DNA of 64,000 nucleotides from Verrucomicrobiaceae bacterium (GCA_016713245.1 JADJPM010000004.1:682001-746000); one strand, 5' to 3'; counted from the first letter of the stretch, positions 51,259-60,188 are shown. Translations and numbers: made by a program. Notes: generated by a model from the sequence alone, not told the origin.

Positions 51259-52614
51259 ATGCGTTACTTCTCCACCCGCGGCCAGACGCCGCTGCACACC
51301 TTCTCCGAAGCCGTCGAAGCCGGTCTCGCCCCCGATGGCGGTCTGTTTTTGCCGGAAAGCCTGCCCAGCATTGCTGGCAAGCTCACGGAGTGGTCCACGC
51401 TTAGCTACCCCCAGCTCGCCGCCGAGTTCTTCACGCTCTTCGCTCCCGAATTCCCGAAGGACGAATGGCATCAACTCACCGCCGAAGCCTACCGCCGCTT
51501 TGAATCGCCGGATGTGGCCCCGTTGAAGAAGATCACGGACAAGACCTACATCCTCGAACTCTTCCACGGCCCCACGCTCGCCTTCAAAGACTTTGCCCTT
51601 CAGCTTCTCGGCTTACTCTACAAACGCCAGACAAAGCTCAGCGGCAAAAAACTCTGCGTCCTCGGCGCCACCTCCGGCGATACCGGCAGCGCCGCCATCC
51701 ACGGCTGCATGGGCCAGGACGGCATTCAAATCTTCATCCTCTACCCGAACGGCCGCGTATCACCGCTGCAAGAGCGTCAGATGGCCTGCACCGGGGCTGA
51801 CAATGTCTTCGCCATCCCCGTGCCCGGCACCTTCGACGATGCGCAACGTGTCGTGAAGGACTGCTTTGGCGATCCCACCTTCACCAGCGAGGTGAATCTC
51901 TCTGCAGTGAACTCCATCAACATCGCCCGCATCCTCGCCCAGTGCGTCTATTACATCTGGGCCGTGCTGCGCCTGCCGGAGAAGGATCGTGCGACCTGCG
52001 AGTTCGTCGTGCCCACCGGGAATTTTGGCAATGTGCTGGCCGGCTGGCTCGCCCAGCGCATGGGCCTGCCCTGCGGCACCTTCCGCGTGGCCACGAACCA
52101 GAACGACATCCTCCACCGCTTCTTCACCACCGGCAAATACCGCCAGGGCGACGTGCATCCCAGCCACGCCCCCAGCATGGACATCCAGGCCGCATCGAAC
52201 TTCGAGCGCTTCCTCTACTTCATCCTCGGCGAGGACAGCGCCCGCATCCGCGAGGTCATGGCACAGATCAAATCCGGGGCCGATGTGACCATCGACCTGC
52301 CTCCCACCACCTTCCGCGCCTCCCGCATGGATGACGACACCATCGTCCGAGCCACCGCGCAGATGTGGAAGGATCATCACTACGTCCTCGACCCTCACAC
52401 CGCCTGCGCCTTCACCGACATGGCACCGGACCGCGTCAGCATCGTCCTCAGCACCGCCAGCCCCGCGAAGTTCCCCGACGTCGTCCAGCAAGCCACCGGC
52501 AGCGAGCCCATCCATCCCTCTCTCGAAGCCCTCAAAGCCAAAGACATGCACCGCTGGCCCCTCGAAGCCACGACCGATGCCGTGAAGGCCTTCATCCGGG
52601 CGAAGAAGGTGTGA
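51259..52614 (+). CDS. thrC: Threonine synthase
   Basis: 451 residues from the ATG at 51259 (the frame is open to 51208). MRYFSTRGQTPLHTFSEAVE start, PLP lysine in GPTLAFKDFALQLLG, and CVLGATSGDTGSAAIHG, FPVPTGNFGNV-like VVPTGNFGNVLAGW. Converts O-phospho-L-homoserine to threonine. Long type (class with about 450 residues). No hom/thrB neighbour here. Confidence 0.95.
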   Translation: MRYFSTRGQTPLHTFSEAVEAGLAPDGGLFLPESLPSIAGKLTEWSTLSYPQLAAEFFTLFAPEFPKDEWHQLTAEAYRRFESPDVAPLKKITDKTYILELFHGPTLAFKDFALQLLGLLYKRQTKLSGKKLCVLGATSGDTGSAAIHGCMGQDGIQIFILYPNGRVSPLQERQMACTGADNVFAIPVPGTFDDAQRVVKDCFGDPTFTSEVNLSAVNSINIARILAQCVYYIWAVLRLPEKDRATCEFVVPTGNFGNVLAGWLAQRMGLPCGTFRVATNQNDILHRFFTTGKYRQGDVHPSHAPSMDIQAASNFERFLYFILGEDSARIREVMAQIKSGADVTIDLPPTTFRASRMDDDTIVRATAQMWKDHHYVLDPHTACAFTDMAPDRVSIVLSTASPAKFPDVVQQATGSEPIHPSLEALKAKDMHRWPLEATTDAVKAFIRAKKV

Positions 52615-52636
52615 GGTCTTGAGCCAGGCGCTTCGC

Positions 52637-52865
52637 GTAGAGGAAGACGTCAGTCTTCCCCGAGCGAGCCAGTCCTCGCATTCGCCAATCATGACGGCGT
52701 GCTGACGCCCGCCGCTACGCAGAAATCGCTCCTTGTAGAGGAAGACGTGAGTCTTCCCCAAGCGAGCCATCCCGCGCATTCGCCAATCATGACGGCGTGC
52801 TGACGCCCGCCGCTACGGAGAAGGCGATCCTCGTAGTGGAAGACGTGAGTCTTCCCCAAGCGTCC
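52637..52865. repeat. 98-bp tandem repeat with internal hairpins
   Basis: Two full copies start at 52637 and 52735, and a third, partial one at 52833. Each begins GTAG[A/T]GGAAGACGT[C/G]AGTCTTCC, an inverted repeat (GGAAGAC...GTCTTCC), and the full copies also contain GGCGTGCTGACGCC, a second hairpin. The copies differ at scattered positions. The array separates the convergent thrC and PSD1 genes and may serve as a bidirectional terminator or an intergenic mobile repeat. Confidence 0.85.
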
Positions 52866-52876
52866 TTGTACCTTCC

Positions 52877-55219
52877 TCACCTCACCACCTGAAACTCCGG
52901 CAGCATGCAGACGGACCAGAGCAGGTCTTCGATGCTTTGCTGAGTTGGCTTTTCGCCCAAGAGCTCCTTCGCGATCTTGGTTTCGGTCTCGGACGGATTT
53001 CGGCTCAAAGCGTGGCGATAGAGCTCGCTGATCAAATCGGGCTTTTGAGCCTCAAGAAGGCGTTTCGCACCTTTTTCGAGGTTTTGGGCCAAGAGACTGC
53101 CATTCGCCAAATCGATGGCTTCGAGCGTGGAGAGTTCATTCGGTCTCTCGGAGACGATTTGATCGCGATTCGGCCGGCCGAGGGTGCGCATGAGGAAATC
53201 GGACTTCATCAGCGAGGCGCGGACCATGAGGCCGTTCGAGGTGGCACCTTGGGCGAGGAGCATGGGGGCTTGTTGATTGAGCGCCGCAGTCCACGGGGCG
53301 ATGGGTTTGACGAGGCGGGCCTTTTTCCAGTCCTTTGGCTGAAATTGCGCGAGTCGGCCTTCCTTGCCGCCGGGCACGGCAGACGTCCATTCCCAGGTGT
53401 CGTCGCTGGCGATGGTGGTCTCCTGGCCTTTGTCGTCGCGCACGCGGGCGTCGAAGAAGAATCCGGCGAGGTTCGGGCCATTGCCGGCATTCTTGGCGAC
53501 GGCGATGATGACATTCTGGCCTTTCTTGAGCGCGGTTTGCAGCGGCACGGCGGCGAATTTCGTCCAGTCGGTGCTCTCACTAATTTTGCGGTTGTTCACG
53601 TAGAGGATGTACTCGTTGTCGCAGGTCATCACGGCGCTGGAGCTGGCGGGATCGGAGTCGAGCTTGATCGTTTTGCGCAGCGTGATGGTCTCGCCGGCGT
53701 CGGGCTTGAGGTTGTCGCTCCAGATCCACTGGCCTTTGACGGTGATCGTCTTGGCCAAAGCGGGATCGACTTTTCCGCGCAGCACATTCGCGTCCATCTT
53801 CGTCGGCGCGGCACCGGTGAGCTGCCACACGGCGTCCACGAATTGCTCGGCGGTGAGCCGTTTCGCACGCGGTCCGGCATAGACGTAGCCGTGATCGTCC
53901 GCGCCTTTTTGCACGACCTGCGCCTGCGACGAATAGGCCTGCGAGGTGGCGATGTGCGCGATGGTCTTCTTCAAATCCCAGCCGCTCTCCACGAGATACA
54001 CGGCGAGATAGTCGAGCAGGTCGGCATTCCACGGCTCCGTGCCCATCGCATCGACCGGATGCACGATGCCGCGGCCCATGAGGCGCTGCCAGAGGCGGTT
54101 CACGATGGTGCGCGGCACACGGCCGTTCTTTTCGTGTGTCATGAGCGCGGCGAGTTGCTTGAGGCGCTCCGCGGGCGGTGCCTTCGCGTCGATTTGGCCG
54201 ATCTCCGGGAAAAGCCACGCGGCCGTTGCGGTCTGGCCAATGGGTTTGTCACAGCGATGAATCTCCAGCGGCTTTTGCGCGTAGATCGCGGCCAGTCCGT
54301 AGGCCTCGCCGAGCTTCCAGCGGTCGATGAAGCTGTCATGGCAGGACGCGCACTTCATGTTGATGCCGAGGAAGGACTGCGAAACGCTCTGCGCGAACTG
54401 GATTTCCACCGTCTGCCCCGCGCTCACATCGCCACGCCACTTGATGCCATCAATGAAGCCTCGGCTCTCGTCATTCGGCGGCGCGATGAGCTCGCGCACG
54501 AACTGGTCGAAGGGCTTGTTCTCGATCAGCGCCCGGTAGAGCCAGTTGCTGATCTGCTTGCGACCGCCGGTGATGAAGCCGGTGCCGCCGTAGTCGTTGC
54601 GCAGCAGGTCGTTCCAAAACGTGAGCCAATGCTCCGTGTAGTCCATGTCACGCTTGAGCAGCGCCTCGACGAGCGTCACGCGATCCGGATTCTTCTCAAA
54701 CGCCGCCATCTCCTCCGCCGTCGGCAGCAGGCCGATCAGATCGAGATGCGCCCGGCGTAGAAACGCTGCGTTGGAGACCTTCGGCAGGTCCTTGTTCAGC
54801 AGTCGGTCAATCGGGTGCGCGTGCTTCGATTCCGGCAGCGCGACCTTCCTCGGCAAAAACGGCGGCTCATACGCGGGCTTCTTGAACGCGAATCCCTCCT
54901 CCCACGGCACCCCGGCCACCACCCACGCCTTCAGCAGCGCGATCTTCTCCGGCGGCACCCGTTTTCCCTTCGGCGGCATCTGCTCGTCGCTGTCCGTGGA
55001 CAGCATCACCTCGATGAAGCGCCCGCTTTTGATCACCTCGCCATTTTCGCTGCCTTCGAGAAGCGCCTTCCGGTCATTGAAGCTGAACCCGCCCTTCTTT
55101 TTGTCCCCCGCATGACATTCGGAGCAATGCTCGCGGAGCACAGGGACGATCTCGTGGGAGAAATCGACGGCGTGGGCGGAAAAAAGAGAGGGTAAAACGA
55201 AGAGAACAGCTAGGCGCAT
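52877..55219 (-). CDS. PSD1-type cytochrome-like protein (DUF1549/DUF1553)
   Basis: 780 residues from the ATG at 55219, where a signal peptide (MRLAVLFVLPSLFSAHA) begins. Residues 20-100 are a planctomycete-type cytochrome c domain with HCSECHAGDKKKGGFSF (C32-x2-C35-H36) and EQMPPKGKRVPPEK. Then DUF1549 with a second heme-like motif MKCASCHDSF, and DUF1553 (GRVPRTIVNRLWQRLMGRGI). An inserted beta-sandwich domain lies about residue 490-640 (GQWIWSDNLKPDAG to TWEWTSA). The partner DUF1501 gene is not adjacent. Confidence 0.92.
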   Translation of the reverse strand: MRLAVLFVLPSLFSAHAVDFSHEIVPVLREHCSECHAGDKKKGGFSFNDRKALLEGSENGEVIKSGRFIEVMLSTDSDEQMPPKGKRVPPEKIALLKAWVVAGVPWEEGFAFKKPAYEPPFLPRKVALPESKHAHPIDRLLNKDLPKVSNAAFLRRAHLDLIGLLPTAEEMAAFEKNPDRVTLVEALLKRDMDYTEHWLTFWNDLLRNDYGGTGFITGGRKQISNWLYRALIENKPFDQFVRELIAPPNDESRGFIDGIKWRGDVSAGQTVEIQFAQSVSQSFLGINMKCASCHDSFIDRWKLGEAYGLAAIYAQKPLEIHRCDKPIGQTATAAWLFPEIGQIDAKAPPAERLKQLAALMTHEKNGRVPRTIVNRLWQRLMGRGIVHPVDAMGTEPWNADLLDYLAVYLVESGWDLKKTIAHIATSQAYSSQAQVVQKGADDHGYVYAGPRAKRLTAEQFVDAVWQLTGAAPTKMDANVLRGKVDPALAKTITVKGQWIWSDNLKPDAGETITLRKTIKLDSDPASSSAVMTCDNEYILYVNNRKISESTDWTKFAAVPLQTALKKGQNVIIAVAKNAGNGPNLAGFFFDARVRDDKGQETTIASDDTWEWTSAVPGGKEGRLAQFQPKDWKKARLVKPIAPWTAALNQQAPMLLAQGATSNGLMVRASLMKSDFLMRTLGRPNRDQIVSERPNELSTLEAIDLANGSLLAQNLEKGAKRLLEAQKPDLISELYRHALSRNPSETETKIAKELLGEKPTQQSIEDLLWSVCMLPEFQVVR

Positions 55220-55299
55220 TTGGTGAAGACGAACGTGAATGAGCGTCGAATCTCTCTGACGTTGTTGAAGTGATGGAGTGTGAGGTTTTGCCGGGAAAA

Positions 55300-55941
55300 T
55301 CACGGACTTACCTTTTGGATCTTTGGCGGAGTATATGGAACGAAACTCTCGAAAATGCATCGGCTGCCATCCGGCAGGATACGAAGATCGGCTCGTTTGC
55401 TTCGGTAGATCGTGCCCGCCTCTTCAGTGGGGCGATACGCCTCTGGCTCACGTTTTACCAACTGAAAGTTGGGATTGACTTCCAAGGCTCTGCGGAACCC
55501 CAGTCCGAGAAGCAAGACTCCATTGTAACTGACACCGTCATTGAAAGAGTTTGTCACTTGTAGGCTCTCGATTTCTGCATTTTGCAGAAGTTCTGGACCG
55601 ATGAGCTGGTTGAATCTGTGTCGAGGCAGAGCGTCATGGAGCGCGGCTCCTAGTAAGCAGACGATGCTTCCAAACACGAGGACTCCGATCGCCTTCGGCC
55701 AGCGTTTAAAAAGCAGCGTCATGATCAATGTCAGGAGCCCGAAAAACGGAATAGCGAAGACCTGTCCAAAGGTGAACCAAATAGCCGTCGTGAACGGAAA
55801 TAGACTGCCACGCTCATAATCTAGGTCCGACGTGTCAAACCACATCCAAGATTCCAGGGCCAAGAAGGTCAGCAGTCCGAAGCGCTTGGTGGAGAGTTGG
55901 CGGGGAATGAGCTTCGAGGCTAGTGAGTCTTCGGCATTCAT
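55300..55941 (-). CDS. Uncharacterised membrane protein
   Basis: 213 residues from the ATG at 55941. About three hydrophobic helices in the first 95 residues (FGLLTFLALESWMWF, FTFGQVFAIPFFGLLTLIMT, AIGVLVFGSIVCLLGAAL), then a soluble beta-rich domain ending VPYTPPKIQKVSP. I do not recognise the family. Its GC is lower than that of the flanking genes. It lies between the PSD1 gene and a PSD1 remnant on the same strand. Confidence 0.65.
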   Translation of the reverse strand: MNAEDSLASKLIPRQLSTKRFGLLTFLALESWMWFDTSDLDYERGSLFPFTTAIWFTFGQVFAIPFFGLLTLIMTLLFKRWPKAIGVLVFGSIVCLLGAALHDALPRHRFNQLIGPELLQNAEIESLQVTNSFNDGVSYNGVLLLGLGFRRALEVNPNFQLVKREPEAYRPTEEAGTIYRSKRADLRILPDGSRCIFESFVPYTPPKIQKVSP

Positions 55942-56011
55942 CTTCGACTCGTGATGCACCACTTTTGTCCATCTCTCAATGGCCGCTGCATTCCAGCAAC
56001 AATTTCTGGCC

Positions 56012-56104
56012 CTAGAAGCTGAACCCACCGTTCTTGTTGTCCCCCTCGACCATGTAGGCGAGTGAGAGTTGAGACGTGAGAAGGAGGACTGGCAGGAGGC
56101 GCAT
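56012..56104 (-). pseudogene. PSD1 N-terminal remnant
   Basis: A 30-codon frame from ATG 56104: a signal peptide MRLLPVLLLTSQLSLAY, then GDNKNGGFSF followed by a stop at 56012. GDKKKGGFSF is the matching segment directly after the cytochrome motif in the intact PSD1 gene, whose own signal also starts MRL. The heme motif is deleted. It is the front end of a lost second PSD1 gene. Confidence 0.7.
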
Positions 56105-56311
56105 GCTGGAGGTGGGAACGTGAGGAAGGCGTGATTTCTCGCTGGTTAGCCGGCGAGGAGATCGAAACACTCAAAGCACCGCCAGCCCCCGCGAAATACC
56201 CTCTTCCGGTGTGATGTCCTCAAAAATGCCCGTGAGCATCGGCGATGGGCCCGGTTTTACCGCTTGCGGCGGGGGCGGGGTTTTGATACTTGCCGCGCCC
56301 CAGTGCCCTCC

Positions 56312-56650
56312 ATGAGCAAAGCCGCCCCCCAACCCCAAGAACTGTCCTTCGAGGACGCGATGTCGCGTCTCGATGAGATCGTGGGTGCCATGGAGACGGA
56401 TCGCATGCCCCTGGAGGAGATGATCCGCAGCTACGAGGAAGGCATCGGCCTTCTCAAAAACTGTCGCCAGCGCCTCGACGGCGCCCGCCGCCGGGTGGAA
56501 CTCATCTCCGCGGATCTCGAAAGCGGCAAGGCCAGCACCTCCGCCTTCGATGCGGATGCCGCTGCGGAGGATGATGATGCCTCGACCTCCCGCCAGTCTC
56601 CTCCGAAACGCCGTAAATCTGCCGAGAGCGACGAAATCCGCCTGTTCTGA
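56312..56650 (+). CDS. xseB: Exodeoxyribonuclease VII small subunit
   Basis: 112 residues from ATG 56312. LSFEDAMSRLDEIVGAMETD and MPLEEMIRSYEEGIGLLKNC are the conserved small-subunit motif; the second half is an acidic/basic low-complexity tail (DADAAAEDDDAS). XseB binds XseA to form the single-strand DNA exonuclease. xseA is not in the window. dxs follows, a common pairing in bacteria. Confidence 0.95.
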   Translation: MSKAAPQPQELSFEDAMSRLDEIVGAMETDRMPLEEMIRSYEEGIGLLKNCRQRLDGARRRVELISADLESGKASTSAFDADAAAEDDDASTSRQSPPKRRKSAESDEIRLF

Positions 56651-56746
56651 AAAGATGAAAAATGAAAGCTAAAAGCTAAAACCTTTGCCACGCTTCCTCC
56701 TCCATTCCTTTCATCTTTGATCTTTTAGTATTTTATCTTTTCCTCC
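56651..56746. repeat. AT-rich self-complementary spacer
   Basis: The left part has AAAAGATGAAAAATGAAAGC and AGCTAAAAGCTAAAAC, the right part TTTCATCTTTGATCTTTTAG and TTTTATCTTTT, which are imperfect reverse complements of each other. It can form a long irregular stem between xseB and dxs. Confidence 0.6.
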
Positions 56747-58633
56747 GTGTCCTCCGACCTTCCCGCCATCCATTCTCCCGCCGATCTCAAAGCCCTGCCT
56801 GCGGAGAAACTGCCCGCGCTGGCTGAAAAAATCCGCCAGACACTCATCGAGACCCTCAGCGAGACGGGCGGCCATCTGGGGCCCAATCTCGGCGTCGTGG
56901 AGCTTTCCATCGCGATGCACCGCGTCTTCGACACGCCAAAGGATCGCTTCGTCTTCGATGTGGCCCACCAAGCCTACGTCCATAAGATGCTCACCGGCCG
57001 CTGGGACAAGATCGGCACCATCCGCCAGTATGAGGGCCTCAATGGCTTCTGCCTCCGCACGGAGAGCGAGCACGACTGCTATGGCGCGGGTCATGCCGGC
57101 ACCGCTCTCGGCGCAGCGCTAGGCATGGCCACGGCTCGCGATTTGAATGGCACGGACGAGCACGTCGTCTGCGTGGCTGGGGATGCCGCCTTCACCTGCG
57201 GCCCGGTGTTTGAGGCCATGAACAACGTGGCCGCCCACACGAAAAAGCTCATCATCGTGCTCAACGACAACGAGTGGTCCATCGACCGCAACGTCGGAGC
57301 CATCGCGAAATACTTCAACACCATCGCCACGCACCCCGGCTTCGCCACGCTGCATCAAAAGGCCGCGAAGTTCGTCGAGTTCGTGCTCGGTCAGGACGTG
57401 CGGAAGCTCGCCAAAAAGGCCGAGGACCATGCGAAGGGCATCCTGCTGCCGCAAAGCGCCACGCCGGCGAATCGCAGCCTGCTCTTTGATGAGTTCGGCA
57501 TCCGCTACTACGGCCCCATCGACGGTCACAACCTCCCGCTGCTCATCCAGACCTTCGAGTTTCTCAAGACGCAGGACGAGCCCGTCATCCTCCACATCAT
57601 CACGGAGAAGGGCAGGGGCTACAAACCGGCGCTCGAAGATCCCGGTAAGTTCCACGGCCTCGGCAAATACAACATCGAGACCGGCGAGACGCCCGTGGCG
57701 AACAAGCCCACCTACTCGCAGGTCTTTGCCCGCACCGTCACCGACTTCGCCAAGGAGGACAAAAAGATCGTCGCCATCACCGGCGCCATGCCCGGTGGCA
57801 CCGGCCTCAGCGTTTTCAAGAAGGAGATCCCCGAGCGCTACTTTGATGTGGGCATCGCCGAGGAGCACGCGGCGCTTTTCGCCTGCGGCATGGCCACCAG
57901 CGGCGTGAAGCCCTTCCTCACGATCTACTCCACCTTCATGCAGCGTGCTTTCGACATGATCGTGCATGACATGGCGCTGCAAAACCTTCCCGTTCGCCTT
58001 TGCATGGACCGCGGCGGCCTAAGCGGCGACGACGGCCCCACGCATCACGGCCTTTTCGACATCGCCTATCTCCGTGGCGTGCCTGGCATCGTTCACATGC
58101 AGCCGCGCAATGAAGACGAGTTCGTCGATATGCTCTGGACCATGGCGAACTACGACAAAGGCCCCATCGCCATCCGCTACCCGCGTGGCAATGGCCCCGG
58201 TGTCACGCCGAAGGACAAGCCCGCTCTTCTCGAAATCGGCCAAGCCGAAGTCGTCGCCGATGGCAGCGATGTCGCCCTCATCGCCCTCGGCGATATGTTC
58301 CCGGTGGCCGAAGAGGCGAAGAAGCAGCTCGAAGCCAAAGGCCTCAGCGTCGCCCTCATCAATCCTCGCTGGATCAAGCCGCTCGACGGTGCCTGCATCG
58401 AGTCCTACGCGAAGAAAGTGAAGGTCATCTGCACCCTCGAAGACCATGTGCTGCGCAACGGCTTCGGCTGCGGCGTCATCGAGCATCTCAGCGATGCCGC
58501 CATCCGCACGCCCGCCGTGCGCATCGGCTGGCCCGATGAGTTCGTCGAGCACGGTACCATTCCGATCCTCCGCACCAAGCACGGCCTCACCGCCGAAAAC
58601 TGCGTGGCGAAGGTGCTGGCGGCATTGGGCTAA
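56747..58633 (+). CDS. dxs: 1-deoxy-D-xylulose-5-phosphate synthase
   Basis: 628 residues from a GTG at 56747. GGHLGPNLGVVELSIAMHRV, FVFDVAHQAYVHKMLTGR, GDAAFTCGPVFEAMNN for TPP/Mg binding, DVGIAEEHAALFACGMA and MDRGGLSGDDGPTHHG are all family motifs. It makes DXP from pyruvate and glyceraldehyde-3-phosphate, the first step of the MEP isoprenoid pathway. Residue positions and length fit the usual 620-640 residues. A long self-complementary stretch lies in front of the start. Confidence 0.94.
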   Translation: MSSDLPAIHSPADLKALPAEKLPALAEKIRQTLIETLSETGGHLGPNLGVVELSIAMHRVFDTPKDRFVFDVAHQAYVHKMLTGRWDKIGTIRQYEGLNGFCLRTESEHDCYGAGHAGTALGAALGMATARDLNGTDEHVVCVAGDAAFTCGPVFEAMNNVAAHTKKLIIVLNDNEWSIDRNVGAIAKYFNTIATHPGFATLHQKAAKFVEFVLGQDVRKLAKKAEDHAKGILLPQSATPANRSLLFDEFGIRYYGPIDGHNLPLLIQTFEFLKTQDEPVILHIITEKGRGYKPALEDPGKFHGLGKYNIETGETPVANKPTYSQVFARTVTDFAKEDKKIVAITGAMPGGTGLSVFKKEIPERYFDVGIAEEHAALFACGMATSGVKPFLTIYSTFMQRAFDMIVHDMALQNLPVRLCMDRGGLSGDDGPTHHGLFDIAYLRGVPGIVHMQPRNEDEFVDMLWTMANYDKGPIAIRYPRGNGPGVTPKDKPALLEIGQAEVVADGSDVALIALGDMFPVAEEAKKQLEAKGLSVALINPRWIKPLDGACIESYAKKVKVICTLEDHVLRNGFGCGVIEHLSDAAIRTPAVRIGWPDEFVEHGTIPILRTKHGLTAENCVAKVLAALG

Positions 58634-58664
58634 AGCACCCGGCGGGGGGGGTAAAACTTGGCGC

Positions 58665-58778
58665 TGGCGGAATTTGGATAATTGCGCCATTATTCCGCCA
58701 CTTTTATGCCATTTACCTTCGTAAATGGCGGAAATTAATTCCGCCACAATTCCGCCACTTTTATGCCAGATTCCGCCA
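58665..58778. promoter_or_regulatory. Cluster of TTCCGCCA octamers upstream of Fic/wHTH gene
   Basis: TTCCGCCA occurs at 58693, 58739, 58750 and 58771 (plus strand) and as TGGCGGAA at 58665 and 58726. An 18-base direct repeat TTCCGCCACTTTTATGCC lies at 58693 and 58750, and a perfect 9-bp hairpin GCCATTTAC-CTTC-GTAAATGGC at 58708-58729. The next gene starts inside the cluster (58763) and encodes a predicted winged-helix protein, so an autoregulatory operator is plausible. Confidence 0.6.
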
Positions 58779-60163
58779 CCGAGACCTCTGGACCTGAGTT
58801 CGATGCCATCCTTCAGGCGGTGGCGGAACAGCCTGCGGGTGCGACTTTCAGCGACCTCGCCAGCCACAAGAAGCTGCGCCTTTCCACACGCACGCTTCAG
58901 CGTCGGCTGGAGCGTCTCGTGGCCGAAAAACGCCTCATCGCCGAAGGAGCGACCAAAGCCCGCCGCTATCACCTCCCGACGAAAAGCACGTCGCAGCCGG
59001 AAATACGCTCCGTGTCCGTTAAATCGTCCGCTTCGTCCGTTTTCGGCGCGGAGGCTCAGAAGCTCCGCGCCTTGATTCGTCGTCCGCTCACCCAGCGCAC
59101 GCCGGTGGGCTATCAGGGGCGCTTTTTGGAGTCGTATCAGCCGAACAAGACCTTTTACCTGCCTGCGGCCACGCGGAAGCAGCTCCTCCAAAGCGGCCAG
59201 GTGGGCCTCTCCGAGCTGCCGGCGGGCACTTACCTGCGCCAAGTGCTCCAGCGCTTGCTCGTGGACCTTTCATGGAACTCCAGCCGCCTCGAAGGGAACA
59301 CCTACTCGCTACTGGAAACCCAGCGCCTGCTCGAACTCGGCACCACAGGCGAAGGCCACAGCGCCCGCGAGACCCAGATGATCCTGAACCACAAGCAAGC
59401 CATCGAAATGCTCGCCGAGGAGGCCGAGGGCATCGGTTTCAACCGCCACACCATCTGCAACCTGCACGCCATGCTCTCGGACAACCTCATGAGCGAGCCG
59501 GAGGCCTGCGGTCGCCTGCGCAGTCGCGCGGTCGGCATCAGCGGCACGGTGTTTCATCCGCTGGAGGTGCCGCAGCTCGTCGAGCAGCGCTTTGACCAGC
59601 TCCTCGCGAAGGCCGAGGCCATTCGCGATCCCTTTGAGCAGGCCTTCTTCGTCATGGTGCATCTGCCGTATTTGCAGCCCTTCGACGATGTGAACAAGCG
59701 CGTCTCCCGCCTCGCCGCGAACATCCCGCTCATCCGGCACAATTTATGCCCGCTATCCTTCATCGAAGTCGAGGCGGCTGACTACGTGGACGGCACCCTC
59801 GTCGTCTATGAGCAAAACCGCGTCGAATGCCTGCGAGATGTCTTCGTGTGGGCTTATCAACGCTCTTGCGCCCGTTACGCCGCCGTCCGCCAGTCCCTCG
59901 GCGACCCCGATCCTTTCCGCCTCAAACACCGCGCCATCATCGGTGATGCCGTTCGTGCCGTCGTGCAGGGCAAAATGAACGCCGCTGCCGCCAAGCGTGC
60001 GCTGCCAAAACATGCCGCCACCTTGCCAGCCGGCGAGCGTGTGCAATTCATCGAAGTCGTGCAAAAAGAACTCTCCGCGCTGCATCCTGGCAGCATCATG
60101 CGCTACCGGCTGCGGCCGAGTGAGTTTGAGGCGTGGAAGAAGGCGTGTCTCTCACAAGAATAA
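58763..60163 (+). CDS. Winged-helix-Fic fusion protein with degenerate catalytic motif
   Basis: 466 residues. Residues 12-72 look like a winged helix (ATFSDLASHKKLRLSTRTLQ), then a Fic domain. The inhibitory motif SSRLEGN (173-179) is intact. The catalytic loop reads LQPFDDVNKRVSR (304-316) where HPFxDGNGRxxR is expected: His to Gln and both Gly of GNG changed (V310, K312). This VNKR variant occurs in a group of Fic proteins of unknown activity. It follows the octamer cluster. Confidence 0.85.
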   Translation: MPDSATETSGPEFDAILQAVAEQPAGATFSDLASHKKLRLSTRTLQRRLERLVAEKRLIAEGATKARRYHLPTKSTSQPEIRSVSVKSSASSVFGAEAQKLRALIRRPLTQRTPVGYQGRFLESYQPNKTFYLPAATRKQLLQSGQVGLSELPAGTYLRQVLQRLLVDLSWNSSRLEGNTYSLLETQRLLELGTTGEGHSARETQMILNHKQAIEMLAEEAEGIGFNRHTICNLHAMLSDNLMSEPEACGRLRSRAVGISGTVFHPLEVPQLVEQRFDQLLAKAEAIRDPFEQAFFVMVHLPYLQPFDDVNKRVSRLAANIPLIRHNLCPLSFIEVEAADYVDGTLVVYEQNRVECLRDVFVWAYQRSCARYAAVRQSLGDPDPFRLKHRAIIGDAVRAVVQGKMNAAAAKRALPKHAATLPAGERVQFIEVVQKELSALHPGSIMRYRLRPSEFEAWKKACLSQE

Positions 60164-60188
60164 GCGGGAGGCGCAATGCGCCTCCCGC
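60164..60188. terminator. Bidirectional hairpin after Fic gene
   Basis: GCGGGAGGCGC (60164-60174), loop AAT, GCGCCTCCCGC (60178-60188): a perfect 11-bp stem directly after the stop codon. The minus-strand gene ends 28 bases further on, so it could terminate both convergent transcripts. There is no T-run. Confidence 0.65.

Noticed and set aside
52637..52865. CRISPR array
   Set aside because: Units of 98 bp repeat end to end, without unique spacers or cas genes nearby.
52937..54760. 607-codon plus-strand open frame
   Set aside because: Shadow of the PSD1 gene, whose heme motifs and DUF1553 motifs are unambiguous on the other strand.
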